IMG/VR virus record: IMGVR_UViG_3300044627_001883
Location: 1-54,276 of that record
DNA from: a virus
DNA: 54,276 bases
Direction: 5' to 3' (one strand)
The notes under the pieces are model-generated. The model saw nothing but the letters and a program-made list of their open reading frames with translations, did no database searches and had not been told where the DNA came from. Position 1 is the stretch's first letter; every line of letters begins with the position of its first letter. The position numbers were made by a program, and so were the translations under genes. This document shows, piece by piece, positions 9,007-17,190 of the stretch.

Positions 9007-9536
9007 GTCCGCAGCGCCGGTACGGCGTCCAGCAGTTCACGGGTCATGGCCTCGGGGGACTGGTCGGCGCGGATCATCACCGCACCCCACTCCTGCGCAA
9101 TGCGCTGCGCCTTGGTCAGGCGGCCCTTCACCCACTGTGGATTCTGAAGGCTGGTGCCGTGTTGCTGCGCCCGTGCGGCCCGGCGGTCAGCAGCCATGCG
9201 CGACGGCAAGCCCAGGTAGATCAGCCGGAGCTGGTAGCCGGCCTCTGCTGCAGCGGTGAAAAATGCGGGGTAGGACAGGCGGTCGCCCTCACCAATCACC
9301 AACGGGAATGGGCGGGAGCGGATCCAGTTCTCTGCCGTCCGGGCCACGTTCATGGGGAGCGTGTCGGTTCCGCCGAATGGCGGCCGGCGGCGGCCAAGGA
9401 TCGCGGCCTGGAGCTCCGGGAGCTCCTCGTGCGCCAGCGGCTGCTCCCGTTCAATCCGCTCACGACCCGCCAATGCGTTCTCCAACAGCGTGGTCTTGCC
9501 CGCACCCGGCGGGCCAATCAGGTACAGCAGCTCCAT
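9003..9536 (-). CDS. P-loop kinase, 5-hydroxymethyl-dU DNA kinase-like
   Basis: 177 residues with a P-loop at the N-terminus (GPPGAGKTTLL), the GGTDTLPMNVA segment and an acidic VIGEGDRLSY stretch. This pattern fits the small kinases of phage thymine hypermodification systems, which phosphorylate 5-hydroxymethyl-dU in DNA to create a leaving group. Neighbours are a PLP enzyme and an AADT-like transferase, the expected partners. A generic nucleotide or adenylate-type kinase is the alternative; context makes the DNA kinase more likely. Confidence 0.7.
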   Translation of the reverse strand: MELLYLIGPPGAGKTTLLENALAGRERIEREQPLAHEELPELQAAILGRRRPPFGGTDTLPMNVARTAENWIRSRPFPLVIGEGDRLSYPAFFTAAAEAGYQLRLIYLGLPSRMAADRRAARAQQHGTSLQNPQWVKGRLTKAQRIAQEWGAVMIRADQSPEAMTRELLDAVPALRT

Positions 9537-9537
9537 C

Positions 9538-10584
9538 TCACTGAAGGTGGCGGGTCATGGCGCCGGCAGTGGGCTTGGAGCCGACGATCCAGAACAGCGT
9601 TTTGCCGTCGCCCTCCCACCACTCCGAGAACGTGTCCCGGTGCTCCGCCATGTAGGTCAGGCACTTGCCTTCGTAGGTCGGGTGGAAGTCGATCCCGTCC
9701 AAGCTGAAGGGCTTGCGGTCGGCGTACTTGACGTAGCCGGTGGAGTGGAGGTCGTAGTGCTCCAGCTCGTAGGGCGCATCCCGGCGGTGCGCCGGCTCCA
9801 GATCCGGGTGCTGGTGGTAGCGGGGGCGGAATAGCCCCATCACATCCACCCCGGTGGCCTGGTGGATGCTTTCCATGCGGTCTTCAATCCACCGGAGCCG
9901 GGTGGGACCGATGCCGAGCAGCGTCACCTTGCGGAGCGCCTTGGGCCGGTGCTGCGCGATGCCGAAGAGGACGGACGTGCAGGAGTTGCACGAGCCGGCC
10001 GGCATGATCAGGTGCTCAATGTCATCCGGGATGTTGGCGGCCTGGGGGGCGCCGACCGCATGGAAGCCCGCCACGTCACGGGCGGTGGCCGCCTCCGGCG
10101 TGGTGATGCCGTAGTGGAGGCGGAAATAGTCCTTGAGCTGGGGCTCCTGCGCCAGCTTGCCCACGGACCGCTGGAGGGTGGGGTTGAAGCCCACCGGCAC
10201 GTAGCTGAAGGTGGCCCCAGCGCGGGCGGCGATGGCGACGTTCTCGTGCTTGATGGACGTTTCGGGCTTGCTGCCGCCCAGCACCATCAGCGCCGGAAGC
10301 TCATAGTGCGCCGCCACCAACGCAGCCATGCTGATCTGTGGGCTGAGCACGGATGCGCCAGTGATCAAGCCGGCCCGGCCACCGGATTGGCGGTAGTTCT
10401 GGACCAGGTAGATGAGCTGGCGGAGCTTAGAGCCGTTGATGCCGCCATAGCCCAGCGGGGCAAAGAAGTCCTCACGCTTGTATGCCCGGCCGTTCACGCG
10501 GGTGATGGGCGTGAGCGTGCCCAGGTACTGCTCCCATTGGACCTGAGAGCGGGAGAGGGACTGAACGGGGAAGACGGTACGCAT
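9538..10584 (-). CDS. PLP-dependent enzyme of the tryptophan synthase beta / ACC deaminase fold
   Basis: 348 residues. K53 in GGINGSKLRQL sits where the PLP-binding lysine lies in fold-type II enzymes. ITGASVLSPQ (~75-83) and the PAGSCNSCTSV loop (~195-205) fit the phosphate cup. Enzymes of this kind occur in phage DNA base hypermodification clusters, where they are thought to act on an amino acid already joined to the base (for example by decarboxylation or elimination). It lies between the kinase and the transferase-like gene with two-base spacing. The exact reaction cannot be read from sequence. Confidence 0.75.
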   Translation of the reverse strand: MRTVFPVQSLSRSQVQWEQYLGTLTPITRVNGRAYKREDFFAPLGYGGINGSKLRQLIYLVQNYRQSGGRAGLITGASVLSPQISMAALVAAHYELPALMVLGGSKPETSIKHENVAIAARAGATFSYVPVGFNPTLQRSVGKLAQEPQLKDYFRLHYGITTPEAATARDVAGFHAVGAPQAANIPDDIEHLIMPAGSCNSCTSVLFGIAQHRPKALRKVTLLGIGPTRLRWIEDRMESIHQATGVDVMGLFRPRYHQHPDLEPAHRRDAPYELEHYDLHSTGYVKYADRKPFSLDGIDFHPTYEGKCLTYMAEHRDTFSEWWEGDGKTLFWIVGSKPTAGAMTRHLQ

Positions 10585-10586
10585 GA

Positions 10587-11669
10587 CTACCTCCAGCGGG
10601 GGAACAGCTGGTCACGCACCGCATCGTTGAAGTCGTTGCGGAACTCGGGGTAGTCGCGGTCCATCATGATGACTTGGCCGGTCAGCCGGTAGTGGTTTTG
10701 CTTGATTGGGACGCAGCCCGGGTCGTGCGGGTTGTCCTCCAGCCGCAGGTAGTCCGGGAGGTAGCGGCGCCGCGCCTCCCAGAACACGCTCAGATCCTCA
10801 CCAGGCCAGCGGGCCTGCGTGGCACGGATCCGGTCATGGAACATGTCGTTGTAGACGTTGGGGTAGCGCCGGTTCACGCGGTGCCAGGACTTGTAGGTGC
10901 AGAGCGCCGACTCCATCGTGAAGTAGCTCACGTCATGGGCGTAGTCGGTGCCGGCGGCCAGCTCTCGCGCCTCCGCCAGGATCGCGGCACCCTCCTCCTC
11001 CAGCCAGTTCAACGTCTGCTTGGGGTAGGTCCCGTCAAAGTCTGGGTTGCTGGAGTGCCAATCCAGGTCATCTCGACCCAGCACCTTGCACAGCCCGTTG
11101 CGGTGTGACTTGGAGCCGGAGCGGTCATCCAGGAACAGCGTGTCGCAATCGAACGGGGCGCCGGTAATGCGCAGGTACTCGCTGAAGCTGAACGCTGACA
11201 GCCGGCCAAAAGACGGGATGGCGGTCGCCACCGCCCAGATGCCCCCGAAGCCGCGTTGCGCAGCCTCGCCCCACAGCTCCAGCTGAGTGCGGCCGCGCAG
11301 CAGCTTGCGGTAGCCCTCCACTGCCTGCGGCAGCATCTTCTTGTGATGCCGGCGGTCCGTATCAAACGCCAGCTGTGCGTAGTTGGCCCGATACCACTCC
11401 AGCATCGGTTCCGCCGCATCCACTGACGGGAACCTCCGGTGAAGGATCCAGCTGGTTAGCGGGTGCTGGGTATTGCCGTTGAGGAAGGCAAACCACAGGG
11501 CCTCTTCGGCGGTCCAACCCTGCTGCTCTGCCAGGAAGGGGAGCACGTAGTAGACGGCACCAGGATGCGCCCGGTACTTCAGGTGGAACTGGTAGAAGCG
11601 ATGGAACACCGTCCGGCGGAGCTCCGGCACCCGGAAATCCATCCCAGGCCGCAGGTCCGTCAATCCCAT
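10587..11669 (-). CDS. Amino acid:DNA transferase-like protein (aGPT-pyrophosphorylase family)
   Basis: 360 residues from ATG at 11669, inside the end of the dioxygenase gene; an upstream in-frame extension is antisense-like and not used. The helical sequence with SKSHRNGLCKVLGRDD (~186-201), the aromatic N-terminus (VFHRFYQFHLKYR) and a basic C-terminus resembles the aGPT-Pplase/AADT clade. Those proteins replace the phosphate of phosphorylated 5-hydroxymethyl-dU with an amino acid. Neighbours on both sides are predicted pathway partners. The donor amino acid is unknown. Confidence 0.65.
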   Translation of the reverse strand: MGLTDLRPGMDFRVPELRRTVFHRFYQFHLKYRAHPGAVYYVLPFLAEQQGWTAEEALWFAFLNGNTQHPLTSWILHRRFPSVDAAEPMLEWYRANYAQLAFDTDRRHHKKMLPQAVEGYRKLLRGRTQLELWGEAAQRGFGGIWAVATAIPSFGRLSAFSFSEYLRITGAPFDCDTLFLDDRSGSKSHRNGLCKVLGRDDLDWHSSNPDFDGTYPKQTLNWLEEEGAAILAEARELAAGTDYAHDVSYFTMESALCTYKSWHRVNRRYPNVYNDMFHDRIRATQARWPGEDLSVFWEARRRYLPDYLRLEDNPHDPGCVPIKQNHYRLTGQVIMMDRDYPEFRNDFNDAVRDQLFPRWR

Positions 11670-12565
11670 AGAGGATCGCCAGGCTTGCGGTTCTTGGCGC
11701 GGTCCAGCTCCTGCTGCGCGGTGCCGCAATGGATCATCTTCTCGCGGTAGTAGAAGACCTGCGTGAGCCGGCGGAACCGCTTGGGGTTGCCCACCATGGC
11801 GGTGTTGCCGTGCCACTGGTGCACGTCAAACAGCAGCACGTCACAGGACGTGGGCGCCACGCCTACCCGGTACTTCGGCATGACCAGGTGGCCACCTTGG
11901 AACGTGCCGGAGGTGAGGCAGGCCATCACGCCAAAGCCATCGCGGAAGTCACCCGCATCCTTGTGCGTCGCGGTCCGCCAGGACTCATTCACCGTGATGG
12001 TGGTGAAGGCGGTGTCTTTGATCACGAAGTCCTGGCTGGTGCGGTCCGCAATGTCCCGCTGCCTGGCGTACTGCTCCGGCAGATGCTCAGCGAACACCCG
12101 GTCCACGTGCCGGATGTAGGGCTGAAGGTTGTGCCACTGCTCCGGGTTGTCCCGGGTGTAGTTGCACAGCCGGCAGAACGGCATCCGGGTGTACCGGTCG
12201 AAGTAGCCGATGATGGCGCTGCGCACCGGATTGGCCGACACGCGGGTGTTGCTCCGGGTGCCCTTCTGCGTGGGGCGGTAGACCGCCAGGTTGCCCTGCT
12301 CGTCATAGCCACCGGCAATGCCGCGGTTGCGGCTGCCTTGGTCGCCGTAGTCGATGGTCTCCGTCAGGATCTGATACGCCGCAGCACCCAGCTCTGCCGG
12401 GATGGCGTTGCGGACGTAGACCAGCAGCGGGGAGCCGTCAGGCTTGTTCACCCGGGTGGTCTCACCCTCCACCAGCAGGTCGTAGTGCTCTGGGGTGAGG
12501 AAGTGACCAGCCAGGTGGTCCACCTCCTCGTCAGGGAGCTCAACAGGAGCGGTCAGGATCCTCAC
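11660..12565 (-). CDS. TET/JBP-family 2-oxoglutarate/Fe(II) DNA base dioxygenase
   Basis: 301 residues. Iron ligands are visible as H201-x-D203 (ATHKDAGDF) and a distal histidine, probably H252 (DVHQWHGNT), with basic residues R262/R265/R266 placed to bind 2-oxoglutarate. FGVMACLTSGTFQGGHLVMP between them is the usual TET/JBP sheet. The N-terminal half (SRNRGIAGG, YFDRYTRMPFCR) also fits. The protein would oxidise the methyl group of thymine or 5-methylcytosine in DNA. No cytosine-5 methyltransferase is visible in this genome, so thymine is favoured. The GTG start overlaps the ParB-like stop (GTGA). Confidence 0.85.
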   Translation of the reverse strand: MRILTAPVELPDEEVDHLAGHFLTPEHYDLLVEGETTRVNKPDGSPLLVYVRNAIPAELGAAAYQILTETIDYGDQGSRNRGIAGGYDEQGNLAVYRPTQKGTRSNTRVSANPVRSAIIGYFDRYTRMPFCRLCNYTRDNPEQWHNLQPYIRHVDRVFAEHLPEQYARQRDIADRTSQDFVIKDTAFTTITVNESWRTATHKDAGDFRDGFGVMACLTSGTFQGGHLVMPKYRVGVAPTSCDVLLFDVHQWHGNTAMVGNPKRFRRLTQVFYYREKMIHCGTAQQELDRAKNRKPGDPLWD

Positions 12566-13293
12566 AGGCCCTCCAGCACATCCTTCAGCGCCGCAAACAC
12601 GCAGTCAGTCTGGTTGCTGGTGCCGTAGTGCTTGTTGAGCCGGTCAATCATGCGGCCCCATTCCGTGTGCTGGTCCAGGCTCATGAACAGCTGCACCACG
12701 CGGGTCGCGGCTGGCGGGAGGCTGAATGCCTCCTCATCCTCATCCTCATCCCCTTCATCCACCACTCCAGCAGGGAAGGAACTGGGTGCGGGACTGTCAG
12801 GGAGGGGCGAGGCGCCAGCCGCGGCCAGCGGGGTGCCCGGGGTGCCCGGGGTAGGGGCGTTGAAGGTGGGCGTCGGGACGTTGGTGGCTACGTCATCCAG
12901 CAGGCCGCCCAGCTCAGCGTCCGAGAAGCCGGTCAGCTCCAGGTCAAAGTCAAAGTCGCGCAGGTCCGCCAACTCACCGGACAGCAAGCTCATGTCCCAG
13001 CCGGCCAGCTCCGCCAGCTTGTTGTCCGCAATGACGTAGGCACGCTTCTGCGCTGCGGAGAGGTGGTCAAGAACCACCACCGGCACCTCCGTCAGGCCCA
13101 GCTCCTTGGCCGCGGCCAAACGGCCATGCCCGGCAATCACCCCAGCGTCACCGTCCACCAAGACGGGGTTGACGAAGCCGAACTCCACGATGGAAGCCGC
13201 CAGCTGCGACACCTGCGCCCGGCTGTGGGTGCGGGGGTTCTTGTCGTAGGCAACGAGCTTGCTCACCGGCCACAGCTCAATGCGCTTTGCCAT
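12562..13293 (-). CDS. ParB/sulfiredoxin-fold domain protein
   Basis: 243 residues starting MAKRIELWPVSKLVAYDKNP. The ParB N-terminal domain is clear: RTHSRAQVSQLAASI, then VIAGHGRLAAAKELGL with the GHGR nucleotide-binding motif, then AYVIADNKLAELAGWD. A Pro/Ala/acidic linker and a short helical C-terminus (MSLDQHTEWGRMIDRLN) follow. Such ParB-like proteins often accompany phage DNA methylation or hypermodification genes. A role in targeting the dioxygenase is plausible. Another in-frame ATG exists at 13317; neither start has a strong ribosome site. Confidence 0.8.
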   Translation of the reverse strand: MAKRIELWPVSKLVAYDKNPRTHSRAQVSQLAASIVEFGFVNPVLVDGDAGVIAGHGRLAAAKELGLTEVPVVVLDHLSAAQKRAYVIADNKLAELAGWDMSLLSGELADLRDFDFDLELTGFSDAELGGLLDDVATNVPTPTFNAPTPGTPGTPLAAAGASPLPDSPAPSSFPAGVVDEGDEDEDEEAFSLPPAATRVVQLFMSLDQHTEWGRMIDRLNKHYGTSNQTDCVFAALKDVLEGL

Positions 13294-13317
13294 GGCGGGA
13301 GTGAGGGTGGATCTCAT

Positions 13318-13644
13318 CCGGAATAGTCCAGTGGAAACCGTGTGTTGGAAACTATAGGGGCGCCTTTGTGCCGGTTTCCATCTGATAGGCGGGGAATAGC
13401 GGGAACCTACCTGAAGGCCGAGACGCTGGCTGAAGCGGGGGCCTGCGAAACACCCACGGCCTCTAGGCCCCACAGGGACCCGCAGGCGGCCCTAGGGGGA
13501 CTAGGGGGGGGGAGGGGGAGCCCCTAGAGGCTCTAGGGCTACCCCTGGGGCGCCAGGGCGGCGCAGCGCAGGGCCTGGGGGCAGCGGTCCAGGGGTTGAC
13601 CTAGCGGCCGGGCTCCAGGGGGCGTCCTGGGGCTGGGAGCGGCC
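13318..13644. other. Non-coding G-rich palindromic region upstream of the modification operon
   Basis: No convincing gene is present on either strand. On the plus strand there are three G runs (5, 9 and 5) at 13495-13518 separated by ACTA and A, which could form a G-quadruplex. A near-perfect inverted repeat (AGCCCCTAGAG / CTCTAGGGCT) lies at 13519-13540, and several CTAG and CCTGGGG-type palindromes follow. A motif GGGGAATAGCGGGAACC near 13390 resembles the repeats beside the integrase. Promoter, terminator or packaging-site roles are possible. Confidence 0.5.
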
Positions 13645-14355
13645 TCAGCGGAAGCCTGCGCGTTGGAGCTCAGCGGTGAAGGCGGAGCGGAGTGCGCCTG
13701 GCCAGGCGGTGCTGAAGGCACGGTCCAGCAGCTGCTCTAGGGGCAGGCGGCGCTGGCGGGTGACGGGTGTGGGGTCGATGGTGAAGACACGCCTGGTGTT
13801 GGACTCCAGGGTGGAGGTGCGGCCGATGAAGCCGGTGGTGCGCTGGAAGACGGCCATGGTGGTGGAGCCACGCTTCACAGGGGCGACGAAGTAGCCGGCC
13901 TGCTTGGTGCGGGCACCGCCAATGATCTTGGCGTAGTTGGACAGGGTGACGTTGCCGTACTGGTTGATGGGCGCGACGCCCTTGGTCGGGACCAGGACAG
14001 CGGAGGAGGGGACGCCAGCCAGTGCCGCAGCGGAGCGGTCCACGGGCTTCACGACGGGCCTGGTGCCTTGGATGAGCGGCTGGAGGTAGCGACCAGCAGC
14101 GTTGCTGGCATCAGAGCGCAGGCCCACCTCAGCGGTGAGGTCACCAGCCCGAGCGAACTTGGCGTAGGCGGAGTTGATGGTCCAGCGGGTTGGGCGGTCG
14201 ATGTAGCTGGGCAGGTCCTGCTTGAGCTGCTCCCGGCTGGCGATGACGGCTTGGGTCATGGCCTTGGCGACGGCGTAGCGCAGCTGGGTGTCCGTGAGCA
14301 GGCGGAGGCTGTCGCCCAGCTTGTCGATGTCGGAGGTGACGGAGCGGCTGGCCAT
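13645..14355 (-). CDS. Z-like tail completion / minor tail protein, displaced from the tail module
   Basis: 236 residues from ATG at 14355 (MASRSVTSDIDKLGDSLRLL). A helical N-terminus with LRYAVAKAMTQAVIASREQL is followed by DRPTRWTINSAYAKFARAGD, the pattern of lambda gpZ-like proteins. A basic stretch and a C-terminal helix (LPLEQLLDRAFSTAWPGALRS) also match that layout. In lambda, Z lies between FII and U; here it sits 12-13 kb upstream, between replication and DNA modification genes. Confidence is moderate because no catalytic or diagnostic motif exists for this family. Confidence 0.5.
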   Translation of the reverse strand: MASRSVTSDIDKLGDSLRLLTDTQLRYAVAKAMTQAVIASREQLKQDLPSYIDRPTRWTINSAYAKFARAGDLTAEVGLRSDASNAAGRYLQPLIQGTRPVVKPVDRSAAALAGVPSSAVLVPTKGVAPINQYGNVTLSNYAKIIGGARTKQAGYFVAPVKRGSTTMAVFQRTTGFIGRTSTLESNTRRVFTIDPTPVTRQRRLPLEQLLDRAFSTAWPGALRSAFTAELQRAGFR

Positions 14356-14438
14356 GTGTGGACTCTGCGCCAGCAGGGGGGAAGAGTGAAGCCCCACCGT
14401 GTGCTGCGGCGGGGGGGACCCAAAAGACCACGCCAAGC

Positions 14439-14591
14439 CTACCGGATGTTGCGGGGGTCGTAGACGGCGATGGTGCCGCGGTTGGGGAGCTCCACGAGGA
14501 AGGCAGTGGGTGTGCGGCGGATGAAGGTGCCGCTGGCCCAGCCAGCTCCCATGAAGACCTTGACGGCTTGACCGCGCCTGAAGTCCTGCAT
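14439..14591 (-). CDS. 50-residue SH3/KOW-like beta-barrel protein
   Basis: A short protein MQDFRRGQAVKVFMGAGWAS followed by GTFIRRTPTAFLVELP and GTIAVYDPRNIR. The spacing of strands and glycines resembles a small SH3 or KOW-type barrel that binds nucleic acid. An AGGA ribosome site lies upstream of the ATG at 14591. It sits between the repeat array and the Z-like gene. Function unknown. Confidence 0.6.
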   Translation of the reverse strand: MQDFRRGQAVKVFMGAGWASGTFIRRTPTAFLVELPNRGTIAVYDPRNIR

Positions 14592-14605
14592 GGGGTGATC
14601 CTGGC

Positions 14606-14990
14606 ACGTCCTATCACGTCCCAAGGCTTGGGACGCCCCACACCCCAGGCCAGCACTGGCTTCCCTCTATCCGTCCTATCGTCCTATCTCTTCTGAAGAA
14701 TCTATTGATAAATAGGGAAGGGGGTCAGGGGTAAGAAATCCCCCCTATTAGCGGGGCACCTCAGGGAGGACGAGGTTAGGACGGATCCTCCAAACCCTTT
14801 CCAGCGCAATGGATTCCGCCGTCCTGACCCTTGGGACGGACAGAGCGCGAAATTCGGGGGCGATCTGCGAAATAGATAGGACGTTGGGACGTTGGGACGG
14901 GGAAGGGGCCAAAAACGACCAGCCCTGGGACGGACCGGAGCACTACGGCCTGATCTCCAAAACAGATAGGACGTTGGGACGTTGGGACGG
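14606..14990. repeat. Iteron-like array of GGGACG/AGGACG words: candidate origin or operator
   Basis: Around sixteen GGGACG or AGGACG words occur on the two strands in less than 400 bases with no real gene. Two long copies at 14862-14900 and 14952-14990 are 90 bp apart. Each ends in AGATAGGACG then two TTGGGACG units, and they differ at only three positions. There is a perfect 9+1+9 palindrome at 14617-14635 (CGTCCCAAG / CTTGGGACG) and inverted AGGACG copies at 14671-14689. The array lies immediately downstream of the primase-helicase stop, where a replication origin would be expected. A repressor operator is the alternative. Confidence 0.75.
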
Positions 14991-15039
14991 CACAGGGCAC
15001 AAAAGAGCCCCGGTGGTGTGCCGGGGCCGAGGAGCTGGA

Positions 15040-17157
15040 TCAGTCCAGACGTGGGGCGTAGATCCATCGCCTTCGGCCGGTGGTCTCCCGGCGGCGTTCA
15101 AAGCCCAGGTCCTTGAGCAGCTGACCCACGGCGATCTGGTCCGCACGGGTCTGCCGCTCCACCGGCTTCATGATGGCGTTGGTGAGCAGCTCCTCGATGG
15201 TGAGCGGCTCAATGGATGCCCGCTTCTCCAGGTAGGTCTGAACGACGGTCTGCCAGGGGTTGTTGACCATGTAGTTGGCGTTCTCCCGCTCCACTTGAAC
15301 CTGCTGCTTGGCGGTGAGGTGGTTGCGTTCACCGGAACGGTAAGCATGGACGGCGGCAGACCAGATCGCGTCGCGCTCCAGCAGCAGGCCCTCCACGTCA
15401 ATCATGTCCAGCTGGGTGGCGGTGACGGGGATCACCCAGAAGCGGCGGTTGCCGGTGTCATCCACCAGGAAGCCGGTGTCACGGTTGGTGGAGCCAACAA
15501 TGATGGTGCGGCGGGGGAATGAATCAGTGGAGCGTGCGTAGGGCATCCGGAACGTGTCCACGGCCTGGGACAGGAATGCCTTGACCTGCCCGGCGTGCTT
15601 GCGGGAGGTCACGTAGTCCAGCTCCGCCCATTCCATGATCCAGGAGCGGTGAAGGATGAGCAGGTCATCCTTGGAGCTGATGTCCCGGAGCGCATCACTG
15701 AAATAGGGTCCGCCCAGGTTGCGCCAGAACGTGGACTTGCCGCAGCCCTGATCACCCAGCAGCACGCAGGCGGAGTCGTGCTTGGCACCGGGGTCGTAGA
15801 TGCGGCGCACCGCTGCGATCAGCGTGCGCTTGATCATCTCGTCGTAGATGGTGCCGGGGGTGTCCTCACGACGGAGGTAGGCAGTGGCCAGGTGATCAAT
15901 GGAGGTGGGTGGGACGGTCTCTGCGACGCCATCCAGGTAGACGCGCACCGGGTCGTAGATGTTCTCCCGGGCCACGGCAATGAGCGCATCAACGGCCAGG
16001 TCCTTGGAGACCTTGAAGCCCATCTGCGCGAACTTCAGGTAGTAGAGCTCAATCTGCTGGATGGGCTTCTGGTCCAGCTCAATCTCCTGGGTGAAGACAT
16101 TCCACCGGAGCCGGCCGGCCATGTGAGTGCGGAGCACTCGCAGCAGGTCGTCAGCCTCCAGGCGTGAGAGGCGACCGGGCGTGGCGCCGGCCGGTGCTGC
16201 GGCGGGGTCCGGCTGATCTCCCTGCCGTGGGGCAGGTGGGATGAGCTGCCGGCGGGTGTGGAAGCGGAGCCGGTCCAGCAGCTTGGCTTCTGGCGTGGAG
16301 GGGGAAGGGCTGTGCTCCGGGGCGCCTTCAAAGCGGTGCCATGCTTTGCGTTCGCTGAAGTCAGGCGCCAGGCGGCGTGCGGCAGCGATGTGCTGGGCGA
16401 AGGCATCCTTGGCGGTGAGGTCTGGGGTGGCGCCATTGGAGCGGAGCCATTCCTCAGTGCCGATCAGATCCAGGGCCAGCTTCAGCTGGTCGTCATTCCA
16501 AAAGCCTGGTGTGCCACCGGATTCAATCAGCTTGCGGCTTTCGCGGCTGATGAACTCCAGGAGGGGGACCGGGCCACCACTGGCCACCACGATGGATGGC
16601 GTGAGGAGGGGTGGTTGCTCCGGAGCACGGAGCATCTGCTGAAGCAAGACGGATGGCGCCTCAGCCAGCGGCAGATCAGCGGGTGAGCGGCTGCCAACCC
16701 AGCGGTATGAGTTGCCGGAAGGGTGAGCGCCGATGACGACGGACTGACAGCCAACCCACCGGAGCTCCAGCTGCTCACCATCGACGGGGGACTTGATGCG
16801 CTTGGTTTTGATCTGTGACCAGAACGCCTCCGGCACGCGGTAGATGATCTGGAGCCGGGCATCACGACCGGAGGTGACAGCCCAGGACTTGGGGAGATCA
16901 CGGAGCGGTGCGCCGATCTGCTCCAGGACGGTGGAAGCACCCAGGCCGTCATGGTCAACGAACAGCAGGCCACCGGACGCTGGACCAGCGATGACGCCCA
17001 CGGCCTTGGCACGTCCGGCGGTGATCTCCTCCTCTACCTGTGCCTTGGTGAGGGGATGCTTCTGCCATTCCGGCTGGTAGGGGCGCTTGTCACTACCGAC
17101 AGCAACGAGCCCCCAGGAATCAGGGAGTGCAGCAAGCTGCTCCAGGAGGTCAGCCAC
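15040..17157 (-). CDS. Primase-polymerase / VirE-type helicase replication protein
   Basis: 705 residues. The N-terminal ~200 residues resemble a bifunctional primase-polymerase domain (VGVIAGPASGG then LFVDHDG with the metal-binding aspartates; later VIGAHPSGNSYRW). The C-terminal half is a VirE/D5-like P-loop helicase: Walker A LLGDQGCGKSTFW at ~465, IMEWAELDYV at ~510 and sensor IIVGSTNRDTGFL at ~555. It would open the origin and prime phage DNA synthesis using the host replisome. It is adjacent to the iteron-like array and to a VRR-NUC nuclease and SF2 helicase. Confidence 0.85.
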   Translation of the reverse strand: MADLLEQLAALPDSWGLVAVGSDKRPYQPEWQKHPLTKAQVEEEITAGRAKAVGVIAGPASGGLLFVDHDGLGASTVLEQIGAPLRDLPKSWAVTSGRDARLQIIYRVPEAFWSQIKTKRIKSPVDGEQLELRWVGCQSVVIGAHPSGNSYRWVGSRSPADLPLAEAPSVLLQQMLRAPEQPPLLTPSIVVASGGPVPLLEFISRESRKLIESGGTPGFWNDDQLKLALDLIGTEEWLRSNGATPDLTAKDAFAQHIAAARRLAPDFSERKAWHRFEGAPEHSPSPSTPEAKLLDRLRFHTRRQLIPPAPRQGDQPDPAAAPAGATPGRLSRLEADDLLRVLRTHMAGRLRWNVFTQEIELDQKPIQQIELYYLKFAQMGFKVSKDLAVDALIAVARENIYDPVRVYLDGVAETVPPTSIDHLATAYLRREDTPGTIYDEMIKRTLIAAVRRIYDPGAKHDSACVLLGDQGCGKSTFWRNLGGPYFSDALRDISSKDDLLILHRSWIMEWAELDYVTSRKHAGQVKAFLSQAVDTFRMPYARSTDSFPRRTIIVGSTNRDTGFLVDDTGNRRFWVIPVTATQLDMIDVEGLLLERDAIWSAAVHAYRSGERNHLTAKQQVQVERENANYMVNNPWQTVVQTYLEKRASIEPLTIEELLTNAIMKPVERQTRADQIAVGQLLKDLGFERRRETTGRRRWIYAPRLD

Positions 17158-17190
17158 AGGCTGCCTCCACGGTGAATTGGGTCACTTGGG

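Noticed and set aside
14702-15067. Open frame of 121 codons with a repeated RPNVPTSYLF-type motif
   Set aside because: The repeated peptide is just the translation of the iteron-like DNA repeats; composition is not protein-like and no ribosome site is seen.
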